In this document: positions 11,400 to 23,889 of the stretch, piece after piece
How positions within the stretch are numbered: position 1 is the first letter of the stretch
Layout of the letters: every line of letters starts with the position of its first letter
Assembly: GCA_949152475.1 (NCBI GenBank)
Contig: OX424563.1
Span: 25,517,001-25,581,000 of the forward strand
DNA: 64,000 nt
Direction: 5' to 3'
Origin: Terebella lapidaria
Lineage: Eukaryota > Annelida > Polychaeta > Terebellida > Terebellidae
Notes under the pieces: generated by a model
Database searches by the model: none
Seen by the model: the letters and a program-made list of their open reading frames with translations, nothing else
What the model was told of the DNA's origin: nothing
Made by a program: the position numbers and the translations under genes

Positions 11400-13045
11400 G
11401 GCGAGAGCGCTGTGCTGTTGGCTGATGACGGGGCTCTTCCTGGCAAGGCAGAATTGGAGAAGTGGGAATGAGGGGTGTTGTCTTGGGACAGCTGAATTTA
11501 TGGTTTTGGTTAGGTGATGAAGAGGGAGAGACACATGCAGGAAGGTTCGGCTCGAAAAAAAACAGCCCGGGGGTTTGGAACATTGAGAGGGAACAGATCA
11601 AAAATAGGAGGCGTTGTTGCATCAACCGCCACTGTGACAGTGGGTATCTCAATAAACGGAGGTTGTTGTTAGGGAAACATCACACACCTGCAGGGGAGGG
11701 GTCACTGATATGTTGGCAACTCGCAACACACAATTACAGGGAACAGTTACATGACACAAATCACATGGGGCGGAGGTGACAATTTGCCTATTGGCACACA
11801 CTACGGTATATTCTGAACCAGCCGATGATACAAGATATTTTCCTGGCGTCAAGGGGCGGATAAAAGGTTCAATTGGAGTATTAATACGAATTTTGGGTGT
11901 TCGAAGGGAGTGCACAAGGTCTATGGAATCAATAAACAAGGCGAAAGCACAGGAGGGTCGTTCGCGCACCGAAACAGGGAAGGTTCAAATACATTTAGAG
12001 ACAAGCTCGTTGTCACAAAGCTGTAAATCATTATGGCTCAGGGAAAAATAAATATCGGTTGTGGGGTCAACAGCCAAGAACTCAGGTATGGGATATATAA
12101 GTGTATGGGTAGTTGTTGTATTAGTATGGGTGGAGATAGGGACAGGAAAAGCATCAAAAGAATACAAACGGTAGAGAGTCTCGCGATAAGCGACGGGAGC
12201 CTTAAAATGAATGAAAAAATATTATCATGAGTGTAAAAAAAGGCTGCAAAGCGCTGACGGTAAAAAAAGTGCAGATCCGTATGAAGGAGACAAAAGGTAG
12301 GATAGTCACTGTGAAACGCTTCAGAAATCGAATGAAGGGCATCGTTTAGTTCAGTCGGAGAGATTAGTTGGGAAGGGAGATAACCATCTAGGAGCAGACG
12401 CAAACCATCGGTAAAACGCTGCAAGTGCTGAGGGACGGCCTCGATTGAATGAAGAGTGTACTGCCTAAATTTGGACTGGCGGGACAAAGTGATAGTGTGG
12501 CGTTGGAGTTCGCGATTTGTTGACATTCGCCTTGAAGCAACACTTCCCAGTGGCTGAGTTCGGCAGATACTCTGAGGAGATCCCGTGATTGGACTTGATC
12601 TGGTCGGACAGTACCGAGATCTCTCCTGCAGTGGAATTGGCGAAGTGGGCCACCGACTGCAGGAGCCGCTGCTGTTGTGCGTCGTTAGTTAGTGCGGCAT
12701 TCTCCAGCTGGACCACCTCATCAGTTAGTAGGTCAACGTTGTCCATCGATGCGAAACCAAAGAGATTCTTGGAAATCCGTGCCAAGAACGTGCCAAAGAC
12801 GGCCCTCTGGGATCGAACGCGGTTGGCATGAGAGCGGCTCATGCAGAATGGCACGGAATTCATTGTCGTGATCTTCAATCTCCGCCAGGGTCTCCCGGAG
12901 TTGTTCCATCATGTTAGGGTGGAACATTGGAATACACTGGGATGCGCCAGGAACGCAGGCCGTGAAATTAAGTTGGCGAAGTTGAGGGGGCGACTTGACA
13001 ATGGGGACTTGGAAGACGAAATCATATTCGGAATGTCCATTCATG
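11400..13045 (-). mobile_element. Envelope-like (F-type fusion protein) fossil of an LTR element
   Basis: Minus-strand pieces in several frames resemble the baculovirus-F/errantivirus envelope family: a basic cleavage-like region followed by a Phe/Gly-rich segment and a helical stretch, a middle region, and a Cys-rich part further on. It is broken, with several interruptions. It may belong with the gag-like fossil at 16009-16950. Assignment is by pattern only. Confidence 0.5.
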
Positions 13046-13069
13046 ATTACACAATGGGAGTATAGTGGA

Positions 13070-14220
13070 AGTATAGGAGTATAGTGGAATTATAATTATA
13101 GAAAGGTCAATCTGGTATTTTTAGTGACTGTCGTCGAGTTACTTCCCAATGAATGCTTGACTGTAAGGGTTATGACACGTGATAACATCCATGTCGCGCG
13201 CATTCAATTCTGCAGAACTTGTGGGGAAAATGGATATCACACAAGTTTAATACTAAGAAATCCGAGGAATATGTATATCTGGCCTTAATTGGGCTGAATT
13301 ATGTGTTTCAAAGGCTCTTGCCCGTCTACCTTCAGTTAGGCGGGTGGGTAAGCAGCAAGCCCTTTATTCTAGAAACGGAGAGTCAACAATATTTCTAGTG
13401 TTCTCTAGCCACATCTACAGCTAGACGGCTCGATTTGCTTGCGTTCATCGGCCGACATTGAAAACCGCCGGGCCAGGAAATGATGGATCCGCCTGGTCAC
13501 GGATGCGGGGATCAACACAGGTGTGTCGTTACAACATCTGCCCGTAATCTTGTGCCTCTAGTGTGACGTACATTGTCTGAAGCTTTATTGTGATCAGTGC
13601 GTATTATTGCTCGGTTTTTACGACGACTGAAATTCTGATCAGTAAATTATTGTATGTGGGGAGTGGGTGTGTATGATATAGGTTGCATAGCGGGAAGTTA
13701 TCAATTATCTGGATTATACGTTATGTGTATGTAATTCCTCATGATGCATTTTTCTCCCAAAACACTCATTCTCTGAACTGTGTTGCGTATACCATAGGTC
13801 TCCAGTCAAGACTTTCATCTGCCTTCAGTAGCAATCTACGAGTGACGTTATCTTTAACGTTATCTTATGGCAACAAGTATCTAACTCGTCTGGACCACAA
13901 GTATGACAGACACATGTTTTGTGATTTTTGCATCACGTTTATTTCGTAATCAATAAACACAGTTTATGATTAATTATTATAATCTTTGGCACTACGCGAC
14001 GGTGGCTCGGCTTGGCAGCGACTCTCATCCCCCTCGGACCACGACACGACCCATTCGCTCCAGGGATATACTCTGAAGAATACGATAAGTTAACTTTCCT
14101 TAGCCAAGCTCACTAATTTCATGACGTATACGTATACGCCTGTGTAGATCTTTTCAATCCAATTCCTACAATTTCACGGTTTGTGCAACGAGCCATTAGT
14201 ATACCGTGGTACTTACCCCA
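13070..14220. other. No recognisable gene (between env-like and gag-like fossils)
   Basis: Where pol would lie if the two fossils belonged to one element, I see no RT, RNase H or integrase motif. A short direct duplication (GGAGTATAGTGGAA) occurs at about 13048-13090. Confidence 0.45.
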
Positions 14221-14450
14221 TTACTGCGTGATGGAGCTGTGCGCGCGTGGATTCCCCTCTTCGTCCCATGCCCAACGGACCCATCTCTCCGTTGCCATTC
14301 CTTCGACCTCTGACCAATATTCGGCCAGAAGCTGATAATAGAATATTAGCGCTTTCTCAGTAGTGTCCCATTCTTCTACACTTCCAGGTCTTGTCCCCTC
14401 GCTCTTCAAAATGCGGGACTTCAAAGGCCCAACTGGCAGAGGGTCTGCCC
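14221..14450 (-). other. Short coding-like frame, unknown
   Basis: The minus strand reads RILKSEGTRPGSVEEWDTTE, then KALIFYYQLLAEYWSEV and RWVRWAWDEEGNPR, then a stop at 14221. Composition is protein-like. It lies inside the retroelement-fossil region, so it may be element-derived. No family recognised. Confidence 0.3.
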
Positions 14451-14474
14451 CATGACGGATAAAACTATATAATT

Positions 14475-14524
14475 AGGCATCCCGATTGAAAATCGGGAGG
14501 CCTTATGTTTTTGTCTGTTTTTTT

Positions 14525-14576
<52 letters not shown>

Positions 14577-14840
14577 CTTCCGCCGTTCGGTTTCCGGATC
14601 ATAACTCTTGAACGCCTTGATCTATCTTTCCGAAATTTTCACAGCTCATCCGAAATACTTTGCTCCTAACCCCTATTGTTTTTCGTCGAGATCCGAAATC
14701 CAAGATGGCCGCTGGCGGCCATTTTGGAAAAAAAAATCGGGCGATTCCTGTCAATGTCATAATTTGATTCAGGCAATTTCCAGGAGAAAAAAATTTTTTG
14801 GGTGTATTTTTTTTTGGACTTAGAATTTTTCCCTCACCTG
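14475..14840 (+). repeat. Hairpin-led repeat with long T tract, related family
   Basis: Begins with the hairpin GCATCCCGATT..AATCGGGAGGCC, followed by a ~60-bp T-rich run (14518-14577). Then comes TTTCCGGATCATAACTCTTG, a GATGGCCGCTGGCGGCCATT palindrome and an end close to that inside 45774-47297 (GGACTTAGAATTTTTCCC). Same general design as the hairpin-(CGTC)n family. Confidence 0.55.
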
Positions 14841-14849
14841 CCCCCATGC

Positions 14850-15850
14850 AGATGTAATACTGTGACTGAGCCATGCTACTGTATTCACTGACTGCAGCCT
14901 GCATGTCCAGCATGAGGCTAGGCTCTGCCCTCTCAGCCAGTGCAGTATATGAGAGCCCTGCTCAGTAATGCCTGTGATAAGGCAATACCCCCCCCCCCCT
15001 CTCCCTCCCCCACCTCCACTGTCAGCCAGTCTAATCTGCATATGAATGTAGCAATGTATCAGTGACTTGTATGCACTGCCCCTCTTCCTCCCCCCCCCCC
15101 CCCCCCCTCTCCTGTCCCCTCACCCCAGTTTACTATACTAACACCAACAAGTTGGAACAATGCCCTCCTTCCCTTTCTAAAGAAAACAATAGGTGGTTAT
15201 ATAATGATGACCCAAACTGAAGATAACAGCTTTGAAGGTCTGCCTGGGCCTTGGTTGCCGGTCAATTGTTCATTGTATTCAGTTAAAACAGCACTGTGTT
15301 TATCTGGATGAAACTACATGCATTGTTTTGTTTTCTAGCTGTATTTCACATGCAGTGACCAAATTATCATTGTTTTACTTAGTCAGAACCCAGAATAATT
15401 TCCTTTTTGCTTGTATTATGAATGTCTGTCATGTCTGTACATTTAATACCTATTGAGATTAAAACAAATATCTGATGGACATTTGTCTAGTGAGCAACTG
15501 CTATAATTTGAACTCTCACTCCCACCTGTGTTCAATAATCCTGGTATATGTATTATAATAACAGTCAAGTTTCACCATTAGAAAAGAAAAGAAAAATTGG
15601 GGGATGCCACAAAGCCTATAGGCTTTTATGTCTAGTTGAACATGGAATACATCCTCCCATTCCGATTCTTCGATCTCGAGACTTAACTCGTCCACTACTT
15701 CAAAGCATAGATTTCTCAGAGCCATGGTAATTTTCGGGCTGATATCTACACAGCAAAAATTCACGTTAGCCTGTGCCTTGTAAATTGATCTTCCGGTAGG
15801 GATGAATTCTTTACCCGAGTATTTATACCTGCTTCCCAATTTCTTATGAC
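14850..15850. other. Low-complexity and unassigned sequence
   Basis: Two C-rich runs (about 14989-15012 and 15090-15110). The minus strand has TATAAATA near 15815, followed by an AG and a small frame starting MALRNLCFEVVDELSLEIEE (about 15725), which could be a retroelement leader. Nothing firmer. Confidence 0.35.
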
Positions 15851-16008
15851 CCATTGTAAATTTTCAACGCTACGCCAGTAATTTTTAATCTTATTTTTCA
15901 CCTATGGTTGTCGGCACATCTTACAATGATATTGGGGTTACATTTGTATATGTTACACATAGTTTTTGTAGAATGTTGGCCAAGGTTTTCCCCAACATTC
16001 CGTCATTT

Positions 16009-16950
16009 TTAATGTCTCAACTGCTCGCATTGTTTTGCGAGCACCTCCGCCTCATCTAGATTCTTACAACCCTTTTCGAGCACAAACGCCCAAATATCTG
16101 GCAGTAGTCCCCTCACGAACGTCTTCCACATTTCGGGCTCACTCGTTCCGGCCATTTGAAATCTTTGGACCATGTCGTTAGCGTAGGGATCTACACTTTC
16201 TCCCTCTCGCTGTGTGCGGCTCAGCAACGCGGTTTCATGCACGAACCCCTTCGCGCTGGGCCCATATTTAGTCAGCAATTCCGTGCCAACAGTCGCCCAG
16301 TGTGGTGGTGGATAGCTCTTTGTACCAAAACAAAGCTCGACGCGATAATGTCAATGGCACTAGGTCACACAAATCTTCATCACTCATGGCCAGGTAGTCA
16401 ACATACTGTTGTAATCGCACAAGGTAGCCCACTACATCTTCGCTAGTAGATCCCCCGAAACTGATGTTCTTAGGGATGGTTTTGTTTCCCGATGTACTTC
16501 TGGTTCTCTGCAACCTTGGGGGGAGCAACTGTCCTATTGACGGCGCAGGGGCCAACGCACCTAGGTCGCGCCCAACTAGAGCCTTCTGAATAACCCTATT
16601 ATCCTTTGCAATGTGATTAATCGCCGCCTGCATATGTGTGATCACTTGCGACCATTCTAATTCTTCTCCCTCGTCACCTGACACTATCGATGGAGCGGGC
16701 GAAACATGTAGTGGGTCTTGCGGTGCCGACACTTGTTGTTGGAGACCCGAGGATCCAGCTTCTGAACTAGGGTCAGGACCTACCGGTTGTTGCGCTAGCT
16801 GTTGCTGATCTGGAGAGCTCCCATCAGTGTCCGACATGACTACAGTTGGCGGCACCTTTTTCGAGCGAGTTCTAAACCGCCAACTCAACACTGACGACAT
16901 GTACTGTCTATAGGTATTGTTCTGGAGCGCTCACCTTTGTTATCGTGAAG
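16009..16950 (-). mobile_element. Ty3-type gag fossil
   Basis: Minus-strand open stretches carry a Gln/Pro/Ser-rich N-terminal part and then a retrotransposon gag capsid-like region (W near LSRRALFWYKEL, Q in LLSRTQREGESV). No pol follows. It is broken, with at least one interruption. AAAAACTATGTGTAAC occurs on the minus strand near 15954 and on the + strand near 17253, so the gag lies between short inverted sequences. Confidence 0.6.
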
Positions 16951-16997
16951 ACTGCGCGGTCCGTGCTGTTCCTTTTCACGATGTCGTGTGTTCAAAA

Positions 16998-17268
16998 AAG
17001 TTTCTATACAATTTTGGTTACAAATAATTCAAAATAGGGAAAATCTGACTGGCTTAAACATATAACGGTCATAAAGATAAAATATTCAGACGGACAGGAC
17101 TAATGGAATCATACATTAGTATAATATATGATAGCCACTCTTCTCAGACGTCAGGCATTATTAAATCGAACGGGTTTGAACAGATTGCTCAAATTATAAT
17201 ACAATTGTATTGGTAGGAAGTAAAATATCGTGCACAATAAATAACTTGGCGAAAAACTATGTGTAACA
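16998..17268 (+). repeat. Right copy of the ~270-bp repeat flanking the retroelement fossils
   Basis: Direct repeat of 8646-8915, beginning GTTTCTATACA and ending GTGCACAATAAATAACTTGG then AAAAACTATGTGTAAC. It lies just upstream (minus sense) of the gag-like fossil, where a 5' LTR or leader would be expected. Confidence 0.65.
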
Positions 17269-17760
17269 AATTCCCAAAAGGCTGGGAAACTGTGAAACAA
17301 GAGCCTCTTCGATCAAGGCCGAGCGGTTGTTCGGACGGCGTTGGGAGACGAGTGGCAAATAATACCGACGGAACACATGTGGCACAACATTATGTTGGTG
17401 CCTTCGATTTTTTTTTTACTAAAGACTTTTCGGTCCAAGTATCATATACTGCGCCTTACTCTATATTCAATAAGGATTAAAAAGGTGCGAGACGGATTAA
17501 ATGGTATGTCTTAAGTGGACGAGTAGTATTAAGGAGCAGTGTACGGTACTTGGGCCGTCCCATAACATGTCTAACGATCAACGTGACCACCACACTCAGC
17601 CGTGCATACTAGCTCCCATTATATTACTCTGAGTACTGCCAAACACAGCTTACAAATACATCAATTACTTTACATTTCCACACATATCTACAACTATTGT
17701 ACGCCTAAGCAACCCGAAGGACAATGAAGGGGATTTACTCTTGTATTCATATTGTACATG

Positions 17761-19770
17761 TGTAAAGTTTAAAGGTTTTCACCCTACTTCACAGTCTGTC
17801 TATATTGCCAGGCCGGGCTGGCCAAGGCCAGCCAGCCTGGGTTCAGTCTCTTGCGATCAACAACAAACACGATGTGTACAGGTTGAAGACAAGATTGAAA
17901 CTATTTTATTTAACGGACTGACTGGCTTATATAGCTAGCCAACATAATACCACTGACAATAGCATGTGATCATACGTAAACCCCATTGTTATTTTAAAGC
18001 TATTGATGTTTGAAAGGGGCTGGCATCATTATCTAACTTCTAACGATGGGATGTCAGTTTTTGTATTGATGTCAATACCTGTGATGAGAGCTATCGCGTC
18101 CTAATTACAATTCAAAGCTATTGTCCAAGCAGGGGCTGTCCTGACAGTTATGCAATCCCCCTGATGTTCAAATAACAGCACAGCTGTCAGGTCTGATTAT
18201 ATAACATTGAGGTCATTACTACCAACAGTCAGCTTACAGTAAGTGCAATTTGAAACAAATTGAAAAATAAAGAATAATATGAATCTTACACACGATATCC
18301 CCTAAGAAGTAAAAATTACATTTTTACTTTAAAACAAATTAAAGATACACATTATTATTCACATACTTACGGAATACAAATATCACGACCACAAGACTTA
18401 AATGCACTATGCTTTACAAATATGAATCTTCACGGTTTTGAACAAACATAACATAAATATTACAATTCACTGGAATCCACATACATCATTCATACACTGT
18501 TATTCACATAATTTTAACACACACACACACACACACACACCCACACACACACACACATTTATTTTTGTTCAAATTGTGTGTGTGTGAGTTCCCCACAGCA
18601 GGACCTGCACGACGATTCCCTAGAGTTGCACTGCGGCGAACGTGAATCTCGGGGCGGGTCCATCTCGTGCTGTTAGGGCAATACAGCGCCACTGGCATCC
18701 TCGCGACCTCAGCAGTCCTTGAATGCACCAGTGCTCCGAAATCGGCATAGTCGGTTGGTCACGCGGTGAAGGGCGATAGCGTCCTGTCTTCTAATTCGAG
18801 GCTGCGATTTGGCTGACAGCTCCGGAGTATGTCGATAATAAATAGGTCTGGCATAGGTGGGTCAAAACGGAGACCCCCAACGAGCAGAAACGGATGCCAG
18901 CCTGGGATCGCCCGTATATTCCGGAACCGTCAATTGTCTAGTTTTCAGTCTGGAGCCTGTCCACAGCTGTTGCTCACGCAGCCCCACGTCTACCGCGGCA
19001 CAGTTCGGACATGTGGTGGTGTCGCCGTCAGCACTCCAGACGTACTTGCTACCTTTTTCACAGCCTCTCCTCATGACTCAAGCAGCCATCACATTCACTT
19101 CCCTGTAGTTCGCCAACCAGAGAGCTATCTCTGGATTTCTGTCTGGGCGTGTAACACATTAAAACTTACTGCACAATCTGCCTTTGGAAATGCAGAAGAT
19201 CCCAGTTTTTTCTGTTCAGTCCTGGCACGCTCGCCAGTGTAAAGTTTAAAGGTTTTCACCCTACTTCAGAGTCTGTCTATATTGCCAGACTGTCTATATG
19301 GCCAAGGCCAGCCGGCCTGGGTTCAGTCTCTTGCGATCAACAACAAACACGATGTGTACAGGTTGAAGACAAGATTGAAACTATTTTATTTAACGGACTG
19401 ACTGGCTTATATAGCTAGCCAACATAATACCACTGACAATAGCATGTGATCATACGTAAACCCCATTGTTATTTTAAAGCTATTGATGTTTGAAAGGGGC
19501 TGGCATCATTATCTAACTTCTAACGATGGGATGTCAGTTTTTGTATTGATGTCAATACCTGTGATGAGAGCTATCGCGTCCTAATTACAATTCAAAGCTA
19601 TTGTCTAAACAGGGGCTGTCCTGACAGTTATGCAATCCCCCTGATGTTCAAATAACAGCACAGCTGTCAGGTCTGATTATATAACATTGAGGTCCTTACT
19701 ACCAACAGTCAGCTTACAGTAAGTGCAATTTGAAACAAATTGAAAAATAAAGAATAATGTGAATCTTACA
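17761..19770 (-). mobile_element. Short LTR retrotransposon with paired LTRs and 4-bp target duplication
   Basis: Direct repeats 17761-18290 (530 bp) and 19238-19770 (533 bp) begin TGTAA and end TTACA on the + strand and are about 98% alike by eye. CATG flanks both sides (17757-17760 and 19771-19774). In the minus sense the LTR has TATATAAG then AAATAAA in the right order, and a primer-binding-like TGGCGAGCGTGCC starts one base inside 19238. The 947-bp interior is too short for gag-pol and no clear protein is seen, so it is non-autonomous and fairly young. The interior holds an AC microsatellite (18519-18558). Confidence 0.85.
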
Positions 19771-19879
19771 CATGCAACTCTCGTTGCACTTCAAAAAATG
19801 TACGGCACATGTGTCCAAACACAGAGCTTGTATACGCTCTGAAAACATATATATTGTTGCCATTGTTTCGGGGTTTATT

Positions 19880-21093
19880 TCAATTTAGCCATGGGTGTGT
19901 CCACAGACTGCCGCCATAGTATTGGGGAACATCAGTGAATTTCGCAGGCGTATGAACTCTACAAACTGCACAGAGGAGCGCGTCAAAAGCGTCTTTCCCC
20001 CAACGCTTCACACATCGCCATAAAAATTCCGTCAAATAGGACGGGGCCAGTGACTTTGACGTCCCATAACGGGCAAACACTTTCTTGGCATGCAACCAAG
20101 AACTCTATCGCGTTACTGTGGGCCTTCGTTTCAGGGTCTTTGAAGTTAACGCGATGGTTTATACTGAAGTGTTTAAAGCCTTCGTCAGACAAACAACCAT
20201 AGGCACGCCAACAATCCGAAATTGGTGTCGTGCCCGGCAAAATCCAATCTTTTATGAAAGGCAGCAAAGTCTCCTTCGATCGAGACTCTACAGGGACCAT
20301 GCGCACCTTTCCGCTGCCTCTTTTCATAGCTCCGATGGACCAGAATCCCTCAACTGATGGCCACGATGGTATTTACCTTTCCCGAACTTATCTCTACGAT
20401 GTTTCCAGGGCCACCAATGTTCGCCAGCAAATCAGACTCAACTACGTCACGACAAAAGTCATACCAATCAACCGTACAGTGGCTAGAGAACCCATGCTCT
20501 AACATCACATATTCCTGAGGAAGGCTTTTGGTCCAGCTGACGCACTATATCATAATCTCCGGCAGGGTTAAGTTGGATTTCCAAAACCAGCTTTTATTGT
20601 GTAGAGACAGACATACGTCGTGTTTAACCCTGCGGCGACGATGGCGACAGCACCATTGTGATCCATCAGACACAGACGGATAACCCTCCAGTTGCATATC
20701 TTTCCCACACTCAGTACATTTCATACTAGTGGCTAAGAGGCCACGATCCATCAACCAGGTGATGGTTACCCCTCTATCGACATCCACTACTTCGCGTCGA
20801 AGCCTGGTTATTGTCCAGGCTTCCCGCTCCGTCGATTTCCTGCTATAGGATCCTTGCCACCCGCCCATGTTGGCTACTTTTGCACGGTCCTTCTCTCCTA
20901 GGCGCACAGTGAACCCACTTCCCGAGGCATGTGCAACATCTCCGTCAGTCTCCGTCGTCCACACTAGGAGGACGCTTCGCATCAAGCTGCTCCCCTTCTG
21001 GCTACATGTGGAACCCGTCTTACCGGAAAGGCCAAGATCCCTGCCATCTACATGGACCGTTGTCAGACAAACACTAACGAGGCTTTTTTTCAA
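19880..21093 (-). pseudogene. Merlin DNA transposase (IS1016-like), frameshifted
   Basis: A minus-strand DDE transposase remnant. The N-terminal part (about 20765-20545) has CTECGKDMQLEG, a treble-clef-like zinc motif, followed by WFWKSNLTLPEIM. In other frames follow TVDWYDFCRDVV and GGPGNIVEI (about 20500-20400). 20327-19983 has VPVESRSKETLLPFIKDWIL, PGTTPISDCWRAY with the second acidic residue and an INHRVNFKDPETKAHSNAIE-like block with the Glu. The C-terminal EFLWRCVKRWGKDAFDALL is at 20095-19880 in yet another frame. The first Asp, expected after VEI, appears to be Ser. At least three frameshifts make it inactive. I did not find terminal inverted repeats. Confidence 0.85.
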
Positions 21094-21119
21094 TCTTCAA
21101 CAGGGTTGATAGCAACTTC

Positions 21120-22430
21120 GGTGAGGCGTTCGAAATGTTGATGTTTCCCTTCAATGCGCATGCACCATAAAATTCACACCGGGTGGAAATCCAGCATTAA
21201 TTGTACATAATGTACAGGTACAATGAAATGACACTGAAAAAGGTGTCCTGTGTTGTTCTAAATATTCTGAGATTAGCAGTTTCAAATTGTAGACATCAGC
21301 GTTCAAAAGTGTGGGCGCTGAAATAATATCAGCTCTTTGTTGACACAGTACCAAGGTCATGTTTGGTAGTCTTCAGGAATGTAAGATTTCTTCACAAGCA
21401 TTGAACATTATGTCCCAATGGAAATGATACCCGTTTTTCCTTCAAATTACTAATTGTCACATAGTAATATTCATGCAGAGATATGAATAATGAATGAGCA
21501 CCTTCCAAGAAGAGACATTCCAAGAAGTCCTCTATTAAGCATGGAGGGGAAAATTTCATGGGAATAAGACATGAAAATAATCCATTTCAAGGAAAATTCC
21601 ATATGATTGTGTTCATTACAATAGCAGGATGCGTTTTTGCTGCTAAGGTGTGATAGTCGTAAGTAGCAGGTTTTTTTTAGGATAACATCGTCATCACTGT
21701 AGTTCCAGGCAATTTCAATAAAATACAATGACAAATCCACAATGACTAGTGCATAAAATTTGCCCCGGTTATTGTTTCCACTTTTCACGAAATTCGTCGT
21801 GATCCGATTGTTTCAAGACAGTATCCAAATCAACGTTGACCATTCTTTATCGTTGTTCACACCATGTTCCCGAAATCTCGTTGGGGAAAATGCCTCACGT
21901 ATTCGCTTCCGGCAGCTGGTTTCTCATATGTAGTACCGGACTCAAAAAAGTCCTTACCGATAAACTATAGCTGTGCATATGAACCAAAACACTACTTCAA
22001 TTTGTTCAGTCAAACTACTGAATAACAAAGAATAATTAGGTACTGGAGATTTTGCTAATTGCGTCAGATCTGGGGATCAAACTATGTCCTGTTGATTGAT
22101 AACAAAACAGCCATAAGCGAAAACCCCCTAAACGAGCAATGATGAAGCCGAGGAGCAGAAGAGAAGAGTCATACATATTGATTTATGAATGTGAGACTGT
22201 TCAGTGGCCTGCAGATCGATGATAAGTCGAGAAGATCGTGCTTAATAGGTCACGTGAGTCTAAGTAAGCGTAATCAGATTGTTCACGTAGTTCACCGACA
22301 ACATGACCTTTGTTCTCAGTTTTGATGAAATTGTTTTAATGAAATTGTAACTCACATTGGACGGAAGTCATCGGTACAGTTAAAATGATTGCAGCGATCA
22401 TGAATAGGTTCGGAAGTATCAAGTGGTAAT
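21120..22430. other. Intergenic, no recognisable gene
   Basis: Sequence between the Merlin remnant and a LINE 3' end. Small open frames only, none with a known motif. Confidence 0.5.
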
Positions 22431-22439
22431 ACTAGGCCA

Positions 22440-22875
22440 GATTTTTACTGCTCATTGAATTTATTACCATATATGTTCCGCGTGTTCTGCTCCGCCATGC
22501 CGAACACAGGGCTATTGGTTATGCCCTGGTATGTTGTAAAAATTTTGTTGGCACTCGTCGTACGTTTTACGAGTGTCAGTCAATATACGATGTTTCCAAT
22601 GATATTAGTATTTAATATCCTTAACTTCCTTCTGGGAATTGGAGTATATATTTTTTTTGTTCTAAACGTGTCTATTATTCTAATCGTATTGTGTGTTGCC
22701 AGTCATTCAATAATTTCACGAGTCCTCTCGCAGATTTTACCTCTCACTACAGACTCTGAGACTCTTAGAACTAGAACTTATGATTATTACCCTTCTTCAT
22801 AGCATTTTTGTATTCCGGTATGACACTGAAATGGGCTCATTGAGGCCAAAGTGCCGGTAAACAGCATTCATTCTG
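22440..22875 (+). mobile_element. Old I/Nimb-like LINE 3' end
   Basis: A diverged relative of 25840-26330: the segment near 22520-22650 matches it, and the 3' hairpin (22820-22860, GACACTGAAATGGG..CCAAAGTGCCGG) is kept. There is no TTC tail, so it is older or truncated. Confidence 0.6.
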
Positions 22876-23369
22876 TTGATATCTGTGAGACAGTGCTCCA
22901 TGGAGCTACTGCTTGTTGTTACATATTTGTGGTTTGTACAATACTGTCCTCAAGGCATGGTCATCAGCAAAACCGTCCATAGTTATCAAATCGGATTTTA
23001 CAGCATCTTGCATCATGCTGGGATATGATGGGAAGAAATGTGAACCGCTGCAGCAACCCTTTAGCTCAGGAAATTGCAGGGGCTCATTGTGTGAAATGGA
23101 CTGGTGTGACGAACGGTCCAGTCAGAATAGATATTTTTATTAAAAATATTATTGCATGAGCTATAAGATTTCCCCTCTTCTTTGAGGCCCTCGTGGGTGT
23201 TCGGGGAAAGATAAGCCCCCAAACCTCTTGCTTGTCGTAGGTGGAGACTAAAAGGAGCAACCTGTTGGCCGTGGGTCTCAGCCAGTGATAGTGGAATATA
23301 TTGACCCGATCTGATCAATCGTTGGTCATTTGCTCATTCTCATGATCTTCATGTAATGTTTTCGTTTTC

Positions 23370-23740
23370 ACTGACGCAGCGCTCTTCGATGAATCGCTTG
23401 GTGGAGAAAACTTATACATTACAGGGCAAATTCGATTCGTGTTTGATCTGAAACCAGATAAAAAGACAGAGCAGGTTACTCTGCTCTCGGATCAAGGGGT
23501 TGAGTCGAATGAATTTGCACCTACATTCTTTGCTCTGCTCCAAAGTGCTTTCAAGAACTCTTCCTCTTATTCAGGTGTAGTTTGGAGCTGGTCTTTTCCA
23601 CTCCAGAACTGGATCATGGTTTGAAACGAACGTGAAAAGCAGGAAATGCATGTTCTGGAGCAGATATTTCGCACGAATCGAATTTGCCCATTGTCGTCAA
23701 GCACATGGTCCAGTCCAACATTGACGATATTTTTCTGCCC
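23370..23740 (+). repeat. Dispersed repeat shared with 36330-36440
   Basis: GCTCTTCGATGAATCGCTTG..GGAGAAAACTTATACA and, further on, TCGTCAAGCACATGGTCCAG..AACATTGACGATATT recur at 36345-36435 with the middle removed. The + strand frame 23439-23624 and minus frame 23567-23788 are both open, so coding strand is unclear. Probably part of a transposable element. Confidence 0.5.
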
Positions 23741-23889
23741 TCTGTCAGAGACTACGTTGACTTGCAACGAATATCCACAATAGACCACCTATGGATGTAC
23801 AATTTGTAGAAGGCTCCATGGCAATCTGATGAAATTAATTTTTTCAAAGTTATTGCATGAATTCTATAAATTTTGAAAATGTATCGGTT

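Noticed and set aside
18504-18728. Minus-strand frame rich in Val-Cys
   Set aside because: It reads through an AC microsatellite inside the LTR element interior.
18829-19242. 137-codon + strand frame in the LTR element interior
   Set aside because: No gag, protease or other motif, and it lies antisense to the orientation given by the primer-binding and LTR signals.
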